From assembly GCA_021299035.1 (NCBI GenBank), contig JAJTGD010000015.1:1-64000 (forward strand): 64,000 nucleotides of DNA. Direction: 5' to 3'. Positions 46,857 through 57,592 of this stretch are shown here, piece after piece. Source of the DNA: Oxalobacteraceae bacterium (GTDB taxonomy: Bacteria; Pseudomonadota; Gammaproteobacteria; Burkholderiales; Burkholderiaceae_D). A model generated the notes under the pieces. The model did not search any database and was not told the origin of the DNA. It was given only the letters and a program-made list of their open reading frames with translations. The stretch's first letter is position 1, and every line of letters starts with the position of its first letter. The translations under genes and the position numbers were made by a program.

Positions 46857-47723
46857 TTAAACAGCGGCGGCGCCCGCAACGATCTCTGAAAGCTCTTTCG
46901 TGATCGCAGCCTGTCGTGTCTTGTTATAGATGAGTTTCAACTCACCGATCACGCTACCTGCGTTGTCAGTGGCTGCTTTCATCGCCACCATTCGCGCCGA
47001 CTGCTCTGAAGCCATGTTCTCAACGACCCCTTGATACACCAATGCTTCAGCGTAGCGCAGCAGAAGCTCATCAATCACTGATTTCGCATCAGGTTCGTAG
47101 AGGTAATCCCAGCTGTAGCCGTTCACCGGCTCCATCTTGTCCGCCGTCAGCGGCAGCAATTGCTCGAACACCGGCTCCTGCTTCATGGTGTTGATGAATC
47201 GCGTATAGCAGATGTACACCGCATCGAGCTGCTCATCGTCGTACGCATCGAGCATGATTTTCACTGGCCCGATCAGTTGTTCGAGGTGAGGTGTATCACC
47301 CATATTGACGGCCTGAGCCACTACCTTGGCGCCAATACGATTCATGAATCCCAAACCCTTGTTACCGATGCAGACCGTCTCGATCTGGTTGCCAGCGGCC
47401 TGAAACGCTTTCATCTGGTTGGTCACGATGCGTAGCGCATTGGTGTTCAAACCGCCGCACAGGCCTTTGTCGGTCGTGATAACGATGATGCCAATCTTTT
47501 TGCTTTTCTCGTGCTTGACGAGGAAAGGATGCGTGTATTCCGGATTTGCCTGTGCAAGGTGCGCAGACACGGTGCGGATTTTGTCGGTGTATGGCCTTGC
47601 GGCACGCATGCGTTCCTGCGCTTTACGCATTTTTGACGCGGCAACCATTTCCATGGCCTTAGTGATCTTCTTCGTGTTCTCCACGCTCTTGATCTTGCCG
47701 CGTATCTCTTTACCTGCAGCCAT
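46857..47723 (-). CDS. atpG: ATP synthase F1 gamma subunit
   Basis: 288 residues. N-terminal [31 protein letters not shown] and C-terminal [19 protein letters not shown]...[17 protein letters not shown] form the rotating coiled coil; the middle holds [10 protein letters not shown]. Between atpD and atpA. Confidence 0.97.
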   Translation of the reverse strand: MAAGKEIRGKIKSVENTKKITKAMEMVAASKMRKAQERMRAARPYTDKIRTVSAHLAQANPEYTHPFLVKHEKSKKIGIIVITTDKGLCGGLNTNALRIVTNQMKAFQAAGNQIETVCIGNKGLGFMNRIGAKVVAQAVNMGDTPHLEQLIGPVKIMLDAYDDEQLDAVYICYTRFINTMKQEPVFEQLLPLTADKMEPVNGYSWDYLYEPDAKSVIDELLLRYAEALVYQGVVENMASEQSARMVAMKAATDNAGSVIGELKLIYNKTRQAAITKELSEIVAGAAAV

Positions 47724-47745
47724 TGCGCTTGCTCCTCGGTCGAGA

Positions 47746-49281
47746 TCAGAACGTCTTTTTGAAATCAGTAATCGCTGACATCAGCACAGCCTCGTCTTCC
47801 TTGGACAACTGCTTGGTGTCTTCGATACGTTTCAGCAGCTCGGCATGGCTGGTCTGCAAGAACTTGTGCAGGTCATGCTCGAAGCCGAGCACTTCCTTGA
47901 CGTCGATATCATCAAGAAAACCCTTGTTCACCGCAAACAGCGAAACCGCCATCAGTGACACCGACAGCGGTGTGTACTGAGCTTGCTTCAACAACTCTGT
48001 AACGCGCGCGCCGCGATCGAGCTGCTTACGGGTGGCGTCGTCGAGATCAGAGGCAAACTGCGCAAATGCCGCGAGTTCACGATACTGTGCCAAGTCGGTA
48101 CGGATACCGCCAGACAGGCCTTTAATGACTTTGGTCTGTGCAGCACCACCCACGCGCGAAACAGAAATACCGGCATTAATCGCAGGCCGAATACCTGAGT
48201 TGAACAACGATGTCTCGAGGAAGATCTGACCATCGGTAATCGAGATCACGTTGGTCGGCACGAACGCGGAAACGTCGCCGGCTTGAGTTTCAATGATAGG
48301 CAGTGCTGTCAATGAACCGGTTTTGCCCTTGACTTCGCCATGCGTGAACGCCTCGACATAATCCGGGTTGACGCGCGCAGCGCGCTCAAGCAGTCGTGAG
48401 TGGAGATAGAAAACATCGCCAGGGAACGCCTCACGGCCGGGTGGGCGACGCAGCAGCAACGATACCTGACGGTAGGCGACCGCCTGTTTTGACAAGTCGT
48501 CGTAAATGATCAATGCGTCTTGGCCGCGATCACGGAAATACTCGCCCATCGCGCAACCGGAGTATGCAGCGACGTATTGCATTGCGGCGGATTCAGAAGC
48601 CGAAGCGGCAACGACGATGGTGTAATCCAGCGCACCATGCTCATCGAGTGCCCGCACGACGTTCTTGATCGACGAAGCTTTTTGACCAATTGCGACGTAG
48701 ATACAGGTGCAGTCCTGGCCCTTTTGATTGATGATGGTGTCGATCGCGACAGCGGTCTTACCCGTCTGGCGGTCACCAATGATCAGTTCGCGCTGACCAC
48801 GGCCAATCGGCACCATGGAATCGATCGCCTTCAAGCCGGTCTGAAGCGGCTGGGATACCGACTGGCGGGCAATCACACCTGGTGCGATTTTTTCGATCGG
48901 AGCGCTGAGCTTGGTATCGATCTTGCCCTTGCCATCAATCGGCTGGCCGAGCGCGTTAACGACGCGGCCGCGCAGTTCAGGACCAATGGGCACTTCGAGA
49001 ATACGACCGGTGCACTTGACCGTGTCGCCTTCGGAGATGTGTTCGTAGTTTCCGAGAATAACCGCGCCGACGGAATCACGCTCGAGGTTGAGCGCCAAGC
49101 CGAAGGTGTTGCCCGGGAACTCCAGCATCTCGCCTTGCATCGCGTCGGAGAGACCGTGAATGCGGCAAATACCATCGGTCACCGAGATCACCGTACCTTG
49201 GTTGCGGATTTCCGCACCTGCGCCCAAGCCTTGGATCCGGCTCTTGATCAGCTCGCTGATTTCGGACGGGTTGACTTGCAT
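47746..49281 (-). CDS. atpA: ATP synthase F1 alpha subunit
   Basis: 511 residues. Non-catalytic nucleotide-binding subunit: P-loop [41 protein letters not shown], and the arginine-finger block [11 protein letters not shown]. Standard length. Confidence 0.98.
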   Translation of the reverse strand: MQVNPSEISELIKSRIQGLGAGAEIRNQGTVISVTDGICRIHGLSDAMQGEMLEFPGNTFGLALNLERDSVGAVILGNYEHISEGDTVKCTGRILEVPIGPELRGRVVNALGQPIDGKGKIDTKLSAPIEKIAPGVIARQSVSQPLQTGLKAIDSMVPIGRGQRELIIGDRQTGKTAVAIDTIINQKGQDCTCIYVAIGQKASSIKNVVRALDEHGALDYTIVVAASASESAAMQYVAAYSGCAMGEYFRDRGQDALIIYDDLSKQAVAYRQVSLLLRRPPGREAFPGDVFYLHSRLLERAARVNPDYVEAFTHGEVKGKTGSLTALPIIETQAGDVSAFVPTNVISITDGQIFLETSLFNSGIRPAINAGISVSRVGGAAQTKVIKGLSGGIRTDLAQYRELAAFAQFASDLDDATRKQLDRGARVTELLKQAQYTPLSVSLMAVSLFAVNKGFLDDIDVKEVLGFEHDLHKFLQTSHAELLKRIEDTKQLSKEDEAVLMSAITDFKKTF

Positions 49282-49351
49282 GTTAACTCCTGATTGATGG
49301 AGACCGTTGTAGCATCAGTCTCGCCATTTCATGAAATAGAGATATCGATGT

Positions 49352-49885
49352 TCAGGCCAACAGCGCCTTGTGCATTCGTTCCAGACGCGCGCTCACCGAT
49401 TGGTCGAGTACCCGGTCGCCAACCGTGACGCGAACGCCGCCGATCAGTTGTGGATCAACGGACACGGTCGGGTTGAGTTTTCTGCCAAATTTTTTTTCCA
49501 GCACTGCGATTAGCGAGGACAACTGGGAATCGCTCATCGGGAATGCGCTCGTTACCTCGGCATCTGCTGTCTTCTCATGTGCATTCTTGAGCTCATGAAA
49601 ATGATGCTCAATCGACGGCAATAAAGAGAGTCGGCCGTTTTCCACCAGCATCTCTACCAATTTCTTGGCTTCGGCACTGACATCAACTTTCACAGCGTCC
49701 AGGAAGGTTTTAATAACCACGTCGCGCGGCACACGCGGGTCGTGCGACATCGCACCAACTTCCGGGACCGCTGCCACTTGCGCCATGACCGACAGCGCGT
49801 CTGCCCAGGCGTTCATGTTGGAAGACTGCGCAATGCGAAAAAGTGCTTCTGCGTAGGGACGAGCGACGGTAGCGAGTTCTGCCAT
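49352..49885 (-). CDS. atpH: ATP synthase F1 delta subunit
   Basis: 177 residues. Peripheral-stalk subunit linking F1 to b: N-terminal helical domain (ATVARPYAEALFRIAQ) and C-terminal domain with TVSVDPQLIGGVRVTVGDRVLDQSVSARLERM. 2 bases before atpF's stop. Confidence 0.95.
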   Translation of the reverse strand: MAELATVARPYAEALFRIAQSSNMNAWADALSVMAQVAAVPEVGAMSHDPRVPRDVVIKTFLDAVKVDVSAEAKKLVEMLVENGRLSLLPSIEHHFHELKNAHEKTADAEVTSAFPMSDSQLSSLIAVLEKKFGRKLNPTVSVDPQLIGGVRVTVGDRVLDQSVSARLERMHKALLA

Positions 49886-49887
49886 GG

Positions 49888-50358
49888 CTATAGCTCGGCT
49901 TTCAGTTGCTCGAGCAAATCGGCATGGGCTGTGGCATTCACCTCGCGACGCAGGATTTGCTCTGCGCCCTTGACGGCAAGCGCAGCAACATCGCTGCGTA
50001 GCGCGTCGCGCAGTCGCGTCGCTTCAGCCGCGGCATCGTGCCGCGCTGCCTCAATAATGCCGGCCGCTTCTTCGGAAGCATGTCGTTTGGCTTCTTCGAT
50101 AATTTCGGCCGCACGGCGTTCTGCATCAACGATGCGCCGATTGCCTTCTTCATGGACTTGCTGCAGCTCCACTTGGACGCGCTTTTCGGCGACTGCCAAT
50201 TCGTGCTTGCCACGTTCTGCCGCGGCCAAGCCTTCCGATATCTTGCTAGCGCGCTCGTCAAGCGCCTTCATCAGCGGCGGCCACACATATTTCATGGTGA
50301 ACAGCGCCAAAATGAAGAATACGACGAGCTGCGCAAACAGCGTTGCGTTCAGGTTCAC
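49888..50358 (-). CDS. atpF: ATP synthase Fo b subunit
   Basis: 156 residues. One N-terminal membrane helix ([26 protein letters not shown]) and a long charged coiled coil; peripheral stalk. Length matches proteobacterial b subunits. Confidence 0.95.
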   Translation of the reverse strand: MNLNATLFAQLVVFFILALFTMKYVWPPLMKALDERASKISEGLAAAERGKHELAVAEKRVQVELQQVHEEGNRRIVDAERRAAEIIEEAKRHASEEAAGIIEAARHDAAAEATRLRDALRSDVAALAVKGAEQILRREVNATAHADLLEQLKAEL

Positions 50359-50433
50359 GTGATCTTCTCTCTAACGATAGCGACCAGGAAAGCGCTCATG
50401 CGCCTTCCACGCGTCTTGATCCGATGGGCTGGG

Positions 50434-50694
<261 letters not shown>

Positions 50695-50729
50695 TCAATG
50701 TTGAAAAGTGAATGAAGCTACGAGACCGA

Positions 50730-51566
50730 TCAGTGTCCTTGATGCGCCTGCCCGACATAGACGAGCGTGAGCATCATGAAAATGAACGCCTGAAGAACAA
50801 CAATAAGAATATGGAAAATCGCCCAAATGGATCCAGCGACCACATGCAAACCGAAACCCCACCAGGTAGCGGTGGAGCCGAGCAGCGCGATCAGTAGGAA
50901 CACCAGCTCACCTGCGTACATGTTGCCGAACAGTCGCATGCCGAGTGACACTGTTTTGGCGACGAATTCGATCAGATTCAAGCCGAAGTTGGCGACCCAA
51001 AGTGCGGGGTGTGAGCCGAATGGCGCACAGAACAATTCATGAAGAAAACCGCCGAGACCCTTGATCTTCACGTTGTAGTAAAGCATGAGCAGCAGCACGG
51101 CAACCGCCATACCGAGCGTACCGTTTAGGTCGGCCGTCGGTACAACACGGAAATGGGGTTCGATATCAAATAGCCGGAAAGTTGCCGCAAACAAGTCTAC
51201 CGGTAGGAAATCTAGCGAGTTCATCAGCAGCACCCATACAAATACTGTCAGCGCGAGGGGTGCGATGAATGTACGGTCGCCGTGGACAATGTTCTTTGCC
51301 TGGTTATTCACTAGCTCAAAGATCATTTCAACGAGTGCTTGGAATCTCGTTGGAACACCGGCCGTAGCGCGACGTGCTGCGGTAATCATTAGTGCTAGTC
51401 CTACCACGCCCATTAACACTGACCAAAAAACAGTGTCAATGTTCAGAACCGTGAAATCAATAATTGATTCCTGATGGCTGGTCGACAGGTGGCCGAGGTG
51501 ATGCAGAATGTACTCGGTGGATGTCGGTGCGTGATTGACGCCCTCTGTGATCATGTCCTTGCTCAT
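50730..51566 (-). CDS. atpB: ATP synthase Fo a subunit
   Basis: 278 residues, about six membrane helices. The essential arginine lies in [16 protein letters not shown] (helix 4 region), with [11 protein letters not shown] before it. Starts 1 base after the atpI stop. Confidence 0.96.
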   Translation of the reverse strand: MSKDMITEGVNHAPTSTEYILHHLGHLSTSHQESIIDFTVLNIDTVFWSVLMGVVGLALMITAARRATAGVPTRFQALVEMIFELVNNQAKNIVHGDRTFIAPLALTVFVWVLLMNSLDFLPVDLFAATFRLFDIEPHFRVVPTADLNGTLGMAVAVLLLMLYYNVKIKGLGGFLHELFCAPFGSHPALWVANFGLNLIEFVAKTVSLGMRLFGNMYAGELVFLLIALLGSTATWWGFGLHVVAGSIWAIFHILIVVLQAFIFMMLTLVYVGQAHQGH

Positions 51567-51567
51567 T

Positions 51568-51936
51568 TCAGTGTCTGAACAACATAACCGCGTAGCTCTT
51601 TAACGCGACGATAAACGCCAAGAGCATCGCCAGCCAATTTAAATCCTGGTACCAGAACGCAACCGCCGCGAGAAACGCCACAGTCAGCGTAATTTTTGCA
51701 AACTCGCCGAAGAAAAAAACGGGCGGCGCCATTGAGTCGAGTTTCTTTACCCGGTGATGCAAGTATGTTGCGAATAGGCCGTTAGGCACCACGCAGCACA
51801 GCCCGCCAAGCAATGCTGAACCAAATGCGTTCATTCCACCCCAGAGGCCCGCCAGTAGCGCGACCGCGGTTGTGGCGGTGATCTGTATCGCGATCAAGCG
51901 CAGCATAATGGGAGGCTTCGAGAGGTAGTCGCGCAA
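51568..51936 (-). CDS. atpI: ATP synthase accessory protein AtpI
   Basis: 122 residues, about four hydrophobic segments, with [16 protein letters not shown], a typical AtpI block. First gene of the atp operon; AtpI assists assembly of the c-ring. Confidence 0.9.
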   Translation of the reverse strand: MRDYLSKPPIMLRLIAIQITATTAVALLAGLWGGMNAFGSALLGGLCCVVPNGLFATYLHHRVKKLDSMAPPVFFFGEFAKITLTVAFLAAVAFWYQDLNWLAMLLAFIVALKSYAVMLFRH

Positions 51937-51988
51937 GCGCCGAGTGTATCCAGCCGCCGCCGCATTGATCCCTCAACCAAAGCCCACG

Positions 51989-52018
51989 ATTATATGGGGT
52001 ATCGAAGATGCGCGTCAA
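51989..52018 (-). promoter_or_regulatory. Sigma-70 promoter of the atp operon
   Basis: On the minus strand TTGACG (52018-52013), an 18-base spacer, and a perfect TATAAT (51994-51989). The predicted start leaves a leader of about 45 bases before atpI. Best promoter in the window. Confidence 0.75.
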
Positions 52019-52105
52019 ACCCGCCGCCTGTCAGGTTCTTTGAAAACTTGGGGGGTTGGCCTCGGGGGAACAGCACCAATGACGGGCCGATTTCTATATT
52101 GATAA

Positions 52106-52127
52106 TGCCGGGCACGTCCACCCGGCA
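52106..52127 (-). terminator. Hairpin after parB
   Basis: TGCCGGG and CCCGGCA with an 8-base loop, 3 bases after the parB stop. On the minus strand it is followed by TTATCAATAT, so a T-run is lacking; a weak terminator. Confidence 0.5.
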
Positions 52128-52130
52128 AAT

Positions 52131-53030
52131 TTAGCCCGGTTCGGCCCCCAAACGCTTGGTGATGCCGTCCAATTGATCCAGGCTACCGAAGGCAATCAGC
52201 ACCTCGCCCGTATTCCGAGCGTTGATCTTGATGCTTACCGAAGTGGCAAGTGCATCGGATAGTGCCTCCTCCAGTCTGACCAAATCGCGCGGCTTCTCCG
52301 CTTTTGAGCCCGTCTTGCTGTTTTTTTGACCAAGACTAGCGCGGGTGGCAAGTTTCTCTGCATCCCTGACCGATAGCTTCTTCGCTACCACCTCGTTTGC
52401 TAGCGCTATCTGGGTCGCCGAATCGACCGCCAGCAAGGCGCGCGCATGACCCATGTCCAGATCACCCGCCATCAACATGCTTTGCACGGGCTTGGCCAGA
52501 TTGAGCAGCCTTAACAAATTGGACACCGCACTGCGCGAGCGCCCCACTGCTTCAGCCGCTTGCTCATGGGTGAATTTGAATTCTTCGATCAGCCGCTGCA
52601 CACCCCTGGCCTCTTCCATCGGGTTGAGGTCCTCGCGCTGCATGTTTTCGATAAGCGCCATGGCCGCGGCAGCTTGATCATCCACCTCGCGCACCAAAAC
52701 CGGGACTTCGGTTAGCCCGGCCAGCTTGGCTGCCCGAAAGCGGCGCTCTCCAGCGATGATCTCGTGCGTGACGCTGCCGTTGGCGTTATCGATCGGGCGC
52801 ACGAGAATCGCCTGCAAAACGCCTTGAGCGCGAATCGAATCAGCCAGCTCGCGAAGGGCGGCTTCGTCCATTTTTGTTCGCGGCTGATATTTTCCTGCTT
52901 GCAGCGCGCCGATAGGAAGGGCCGCTGTGCCATTGCCCGTGTTGCTTACGTCTTCCGTGAAGCTGGCCGAACCGCCGAGTAATGCGTCGAGGCCGCGGCC
53001 CAGACCTTTTGGTTTTTTCGTGATCATCAT
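52131..53030 (-). CDS. parB: Chromosome partitioning protein ParB
   Basis: 299 residues. CTP-dependent DNA clamp that loads at parS. N-terminal GLGRGLDALLG, ParB/Srx CTPase region with GERRFRAAKLAGLTEVPVLV, HTH MEEARGVQRLIEEFKFTHEQAAEAVGRSRSAVSNLLRLL, and a C-terminal dimerisation domain. ATG 53030 and 53027 are both possible. Follows parA by 66 bases. Confidence 0.95.
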   Translation of the reverse strand: MMITKKPKGLGRGLDALLGGSASFTEDVSNTGNGTAALPIGALQAGKYQPRTKMDEAALRELADSIRAQGVLQAILVRPIDNANGSVTHEIIAGERRFRAAKLAGLTEVPVLVREVDDQAAAAMALIENMQREDLNPMEEARGVQRLIEEFKFTHEQAAEAVGRSRSAVSNLLRLLNLAKPVQSMLMAGDLDMGHARALLAVDSATQIALANEVVAKKLSVRDAEKLATRASLGQKNSKTGSKAEKPRDLVRLEEALSDALATSVSIKINARNTGEVLIAFGSLDQLDGITKRLGAEPG

Positions 53031-53096
53031 GAATGCTGTATCTGGTGTGCGAGGTCTAACAAATCGGGCTTGGTTCTGAACTCGTTCTGAGTGTCG

Positions 53097-53867
53097 TTAC
53101 AACGCTGCGATTCGATCAACTAACTCCTCGCCAAAACTGGTGTACGCCTGAGCGCCTTTGGAAGCGGGATCAAAAATCACACCCGGTATGCCATATGACG
53201 GCGCCTCGGCCAGTCGCACGTTGCGCGGAATAATGGTCTTGAAAACTTTTTCACCGAAATGTTTTTCCAGTTGGATTGAAACCTGCTGCGACAACATCAT
53301 GCGTGGGTCGAACATCACCCGCAGCAAGCCAATCACCTTCAGGTCGGGGTTCATTTTCGCGTGAACGATTTTGATGGTATTGACCAAATCAGACAGGCCC
53401 TCGAGCGCGTAGTACTCGCACTGCATCGGAATGATCACACCGTGCGCAGCACACAGGCCATTCAGCGTGAGCATGGAGAGCGCGGGCGGGCAATCAATCA
53501 GAACAAAATCGTAGTCGCCCTGCACTTCCGCCAACGCATGTCGTAGACGTAGTTCGCGTTGCTCAAGGTCGATCATTTCGACTTCTGCGCCCGCTAGATC
53601 ACGGTTCGCTGGCAACACCTCGAAGTTGCCACTCTCCGAGGTTTGCAACGCGCTCCTCACGTCGGTCATGCCGAGCAATACTTGATAAACGGAACTCTCG
53701 AGTTTCGCTTTATCAACGCCCGAACCCATTGTGGCGTTGCCTTGTGGATCGAGGTCGACCAACAGCACGCGCTTTTTCAGCACGGCGAGGCCAGCGGCAA
53801 GGTTGACGGCAGTGGTCGTTTTACCCACGCCACCCTTTTGGTTGGCAATGCAGAAAATTTTTGCCAT
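53097..53867 (-). CDS. parA: Chromosome partitioning ATPase ParA
   Basis: 256 residues from ATG 53867. Deviant Walker A KGGVGKTTTAVNLAAGLA, Walker A' LLVDLDPQGNATMG and LIDCPPALSMLTLNGL. It forms the gradient that moves ParB-parS complexes. The upstream in-frame extension runs into rsmG. Confidence 0.95.
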   Translation of the reverse strand: MAKIFCIANQKGGVGKTTTAVNLAAGLAVLKKRVLLVDLDPQGNATMGSGVDKAKLESSVYQVLLGMTDVRSALQTSESGNFEVLPANRDLAGAEVEMIDLEQRELRLRHALAEVQGDYDFVLIDCPPALSMLTLNGLCAAHGVIIPMQCEYYALEGLSDLVNTIKIVHAKMNPDLKVIGLLRVMFDPRMMLSQQVSIQLEKHFGEKVFKTIIPRNVRLAEAPSYGIPGVIFDPASKGAQAYTSFGEELVDRIAAL

Positions 53868-53883
53868 GGCAGTCGCTTTGGAA

Positions 53884-54552
53884 TTAGTTGCTGGTTTCAT
53901 GCGTGCGCATCAGAGTGATTAAGTAGCGCTCGCCTGACATCGCGGGCACGATGAGTCTTTCTATTGATTCCACCCGCCACGCTGTTGGCAGCGTCGCCAG
54001 CTCGGTCTCGAAAGCCGGACCTTTCATGGCGATCATCTTGCCGCCGACGCATAGTAAGTGGCCTGACAAGTTGACGAAGTCGTTTAGCGCTGCAAACGCT
54101 CTTGAAGTGATCACGTCGAATAAATGCTCTGTCGCTAGTTGCTCTACTCGTCCGGTGTGCACCGTCAGATTGCTGAGTTGTAGCTCCGCTTTTGCTTGCG
54201 CCAGAAACGCGGTTTTCTTGTGCACAGTGTCGATCAAGTCGACGCGCATCTCGGGCGCTGACCATGCGGCCCAGATCGCAATGATCACGCCGGGTAAACC
54301 ACCACCTGATCCGACATCCAGCACGCGTTTGGCACCCACAAATGCGTGCAGTGCCGCTAAGCAGTCGAACAAATGATGCGTCAACATTTGCTGCGCGTCC
54401 CGCACTGCCGTCAGGTTGTAGACACTGTTCCACTTCTGCAGCAGCACTAGGTAATCGAGCAATTGTTCCTGGCACGCGTCGGGTAAATCCAAGCCGAGCT
54501 GTTGCACACCCGCGCTGAGTTGCTCTCGCAGAGTCTGTCGATCGATGGTCAT
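53884..54552 (-). CDS. rsmG: 16S rRNA (guanine527-N7)-methyltransferase
   Basis: 222 residues. SAM-binding motif VLDVGSGGGLPGVIIAI, LIDTVHKKTAFL and VITSRAFAAL; methylates G527 of 16S rRNA. ATG directly follows the mnmG TGA. Confidence 0.95.
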   Translation of the reverse strand: MTIDRQTLREQLSAGVQQLGLDLPDACQEQLLDYLVLLQKWNSVYNLTAVRDAQQMLTHHLFDCLAALHAFVGAKRVLDVGSGGGLPGVIIAIWAAWSAPEMRVDLIDTVHKKTAFLAQAKAELQLSNLTVHTGRVEQLATEHLFDVITSRAFAALNDFVNLSGHLLCVGGKMIAMKGPAFETELATLPTAWRVESIERLIVPAMSGERYLITLMRTHETSN

Positions 54553-56484
54553 TCACGCCGCACTCTTGCCGTGCTCGGCGATTTCGGCAGTTTTGAAACC
54601 GCGCTTTTTCAGATGGATCAAGAGTAGCGAGATCGCGGCGGGTGTTACGCCTGCAATGCGCGATGCTTGGCCCAAGGTTTCTGGCCTGAACTGGTTAAGT
54701 TTTTGTCTCACTTCGAATGACAAGGCTTGCACCGTCTGATAATCGATTTCAGCGGGCAACTTGAGATGCTCGTAGTGCTCATGCCGCTCGACTTCTTTGG
54801 CTTGTCGATCAATATAGCCGGCATATTTCACCTGAATCTCAACCTGTGCCGCAATATCGATTGCCACGCTTACGTCTTCAAAACGGCTGCCGTCGATCGT
54901 CGTCATGGACATCAGCTGCGCATAGCCGACATTGGGTCGGCGCAACAAGTCAGTTAGCGCATACTCACGCTCTAAGGCCTTACCCACCACACGTTCGGCC
55001 TCTTCCGCTGCGATAATACGGGGGCTCACCCAAGTCGATTTCAGCCGCTCCAACTCGCGCGCGATAGCCTCTTGGCGTTGTTCAAAAGCGGCCCACTGAG
55101 CATCGCCGACACAACCAAGCTCGCGCCCAATCTGGGTCAAACGCAGGTCGGCATTATCTTCCCGTAGGCTGAGTCGATACTCCGCACGGCTGGTGAACAT
55201 TCGGTAAGGCTCCTGCACGCCTTGGGTCACCAAATCATCGACCAGCACACCCAAATAAGCCTGGTCACGGCCCGGCGTCCAAGCAGCCTCGCCTCGCGCG
55301 GACAACGCCGCATTGATGCCTGCCAATAAACCCTGCGCCGCGGCCTCTTCATAGCCCGTAGTGCCGTTGATCTGTCCGGCGAAAAACAATCCGCCAATTG
55401 CCTTGGTTTCAAGCGAGGCACGCAAAGCGCGCGGATCGAAGAAATCGTATTCGATAGCGTAGCCTGGCCGGAGGATATGCGCCTGCTCCATGCCGGCGAT
55501 GGACCGAACTAGCTCGAGCTGCGTGTCAAATGGCAAGCTGGTGGAGATGCCGTTGGGATAAAACTCGTTGGTCGTCAGCCCTTCCGGCTCTAGAAAAATC
55601 TGGTGCGACGACTTATCGGCAAAACGGTGGATTTTATCTTCGATCGAGGGGCAATAGCGCGGTCCGACGCCCTCGATGACACCGGTAAACATCGGGCTCC
55701 GGTCGAGTGAGCCCCGAATAATGTCGTGCGTCCGCGCATTGGTATGCGTGATCCAGCAAGGCATTTGGGCTGGATGCATGGCGACCGACCCCATCGATGA
55801 AAACACAGGGATCGGATCTGTGTCGCCGCCTTGCTCCACCATCACGGAAAAATCGATTGTGCGGCCATCAATGCGTGGCGGCGTTCCTGTTTTTAAGCGC
55901 CCCTGTGGCAGTTTTAACTCTCTCAGGCGTGCCGCCAAGGACGTAGCTGGGGCATCCCCTGCCCGACCACCGGCATGATGGCTCAGTCCCACATGTATTT
56001 TCCCATCCAAGAAGGTTCCCGCCGTCAGCACCACCGAGTGGCCATAAAACCGGATGCCGACTTGGGTTTGCACGCCAGTAACCCGGTCACCCTGGAGAAG
56101 AAGATCGTCGACCGATTGCTGGAAAAGCCAGAGGTTCTCTTGGTTTTCAAGCCGGCGGCGTATCGCCGCGCGATACAAAACACGATCGGCCTGGGCGCGG
56201 GTCGCCCGCACCGCGGGGCCCTTGGAAGAATTCAAGATTCGAAACTGAATGCCGGCCTCATCGGTGGCTATGGCCATGGCGCCGCCCAGCGCATCGACCT
56301 CCTTGACCAGATGCCCTTTACCGATACCGCCAATTGAGGGATTGCACGACATTTGCCCCAGCGTCTCGATGTTCTGGGTCAGCAGCAGGGTTTTCCGGCC
56401 CATGCGCGCAGCGACCAAGGCCGCCTCGGTGCCCGCATGGCCACCGCCCACGACGATAACGTCAAATTCTGCTGGAAAGTCCAT
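54553..56484 (-). CDS. mnmG: tRNA uridine-5-carboxymethylaminomethyl modification enzyme MnmG
   Basis: 643 residues from ATG 56484. With MnmE it makes (c)mnm5U34 in tRNAs. FAD motif [58 protein letters not shown] and the C-terminal GidA-type helical region [16 protein letters not shown]. Synonym gidA. First of mnmG-rsmG-parA-parB. Confidence 0.97.
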   Translation of the reverse strand: MDFPAEFDVIVVGGGHAGTEAALVAARMGRKTLLLTQNIETLGQMSCNPSIGGIGKGHLVKEVDALGGAMAIATDEAGIQFRILNSSKGPAVRATRAQADRVLYRAAIRRRLENQENLWLFQQSVDDLLLQGDRVTGVQTQVGIRFYGHSVVLTAGTFLDGKIHVGLSHHAGGRAGDAPATSLAARLRELKLPQGRLKTGTPPRIDGRTIDFSVMVEQGGDTDPIPVFSSMGSVAMHPAQMPCWITHTNARTHDIIRGSLDRSPMFTGVIEGVGPRYCPSIEDKIHRFADKSSHQIFLEPEGLTTNEFYPNGISTSLPFDTQLELVRSIAGMEQAHILRPGYAIEYDFFDPRALRASLETKAIGGLFFAGQINGTTGYEEAAAQGLLAGINAALSARGEAAWTPGRDQAYLGVLVDDLVTQGVQEPYRMFTSRAEYRLSLREDNADLRLTQIGRELGCVGDAQWAAFEQRQEAIARELERLKSTWVSPRIIAAEEAERVVGKALEREYALTDLLRRPNVGYAQLMSMTTIDGSRFEDVSVAIDIAAQVEIQVKYAGYIDRQAKEVERHEHYEHLKLPAEIDYQTVQALSFEVRQKLNQFRPETLGQASRIAGVTPAAISLLLIHLKKRGFKTAEIAEHGKSAA

Positions 56485-56581
56485 GTAAGGCGGCACTACC
56501 CTCGTCAAACAGAGGCTGGATTATACGGGGATTTAGCGTCAAAACTAGCCAACCAGCGCCGCAGCAAAGCTAGGTCAGCGC

Positions 56582-56597
56582 TGTTTCACGTGAAACA
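56582..56597. promoter_or_regulatory. parS: parS site 1
   Basis: TGTTTCACGTGAAACA, an exact match to the parS consensus, 98 bases before the mnmG start and close to parBA. ParB loading site for chromosome segregation. Confidence 0.93.
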
Positions 56598-56639
56598 ATG
56601 CTTTGTTTTCCGAGCTGAGCCCGTTGATTCGATGGGGTT

Positions 56640-56655
56640 TGTTTCACGTGAAACA
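56640..56655. promoter_or_regulatory. parS: parS site 2
   Basis: A second exact TGTTTCACGTGAAACA, 58 bases from site 1, ending 9 bases before the TSUP stop codon. The pair marks the centromere-like region, usually within tens of kilobases of the origin. Confidence 0.93.
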
Positions 56656-56664
56656 GATGCTAGG

Positions 56665-57444
56665 TCACCGCAGAAACGCATCCCACGCTGTTTTGGCGAT
56701 CAATGCAAGCACCGCCAGCAAAAACACTTTCCTGACAAAGGCCGCCCCCTCCTTGATGGCCAACCGCGCGCCCAGCCATGCGCCGGCCATGTTTGACAGT
56801 GCCATCACCACGGCAATCGTCCAAAGTGGTTCCGAGTTAGGGACAAACCAGACGAGCGCCGCCAGGTTGCAGGCAACATTGATGATCTTTGCCGAGGCGG
56901 AAGCCCGCAGGAAATCGTGGCCGAAAAATCTCACCAGCAGGAAAACAAGAAAGCTTCCGGTGCCCGGGCCAAAAAACCCGTCATAGAAGCCCATCGACGC
57001 GCCTAGCACCAAGGCGGCCGCCGTTCGTTTCGGTCCGCTTACGCCCTCGCCAGCCTCAGCACCGAAATCCTTGTGTCGGAACACATGAATTGCCACGAGC
57101 GCCAAGATGAGCGGCAAGACTTTTCTGAATATCTCTGGCGGAACGACAGACATAGCCCAGGCGCCCGCAAAACTGAACAGGAGCGCGCTGCCTGTCGCCG
57201 GCATTAAAAGCGCTAAGTCGAGCGGGACGGTTTTCCAGAAGGTTCTGGCCGCAATGCCAGTGCCGCAAATGCTAGCAAGTTTGTTGGTACCAAACAGGGT
57301 CGCGGGTGTAGCCTGCGGATAAACGCCGAACAGCGCAGGAATCTGTATCAGGCCGCCGCCGCCCGCCACCGCGTCCAGAAGTCCGGCGAGCAGCGCAGCG
57401 AGCGCGAGCATCAGATACGGCTCAATCCCTGTACCAACACTCAT
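56665..57444 (-). CDS. TSUP (TauE/SafE) family membrane transporter
   Basis: 259 residues with about seven or eight hydrophobic segments. N-terminal AALLAGLLDAVAGGGGLIQIPALF and the second repeat GASMGFYDGFFGPGTGSFLVFLLVR are TSUP hallmarks. These transporters move sulfite, sulfonates or other small anions; the substrate here is unknown. Stop lies 9 bases beyond parS site 2. Confidence 0.85.
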   Translation of the reverse strand: MSVGTGIEPYLMLALAALLAGLLDAVAGGGGLIQIPALFGVYPQATPATLFGTNKLASICGTGIAARTFWKTVPLDLALLMPATGSALLFSFAGAWAMSVVPPEIFRKVLPLILALVAIHVFRHKDFGAEAGEGVSGPKRTAAALVLGASMGFYDGFFGPGTGSFLVFLLVRFFGHDFLRASASAKIINVACNLAALVWFVPNSEPLWTIAVVMALSNMAGAWLGARLAIKEGAAFVRKVFLLAVLALIAKTAWDAFLR

Positions 57445-57592
57445 TTATGCGCGGTAAGCTACGAGGGTGCGCTGCCGACAAAACGTCGGCGCGTTAGTGA
57501 TCACTACTATGTTATCCGTAGTCAATACAGGGCGCGCTGGTCGCGTGCTTATCTCGTACGCCCGTCCGGCGCGAAAGACTCCAAGCCCAATG

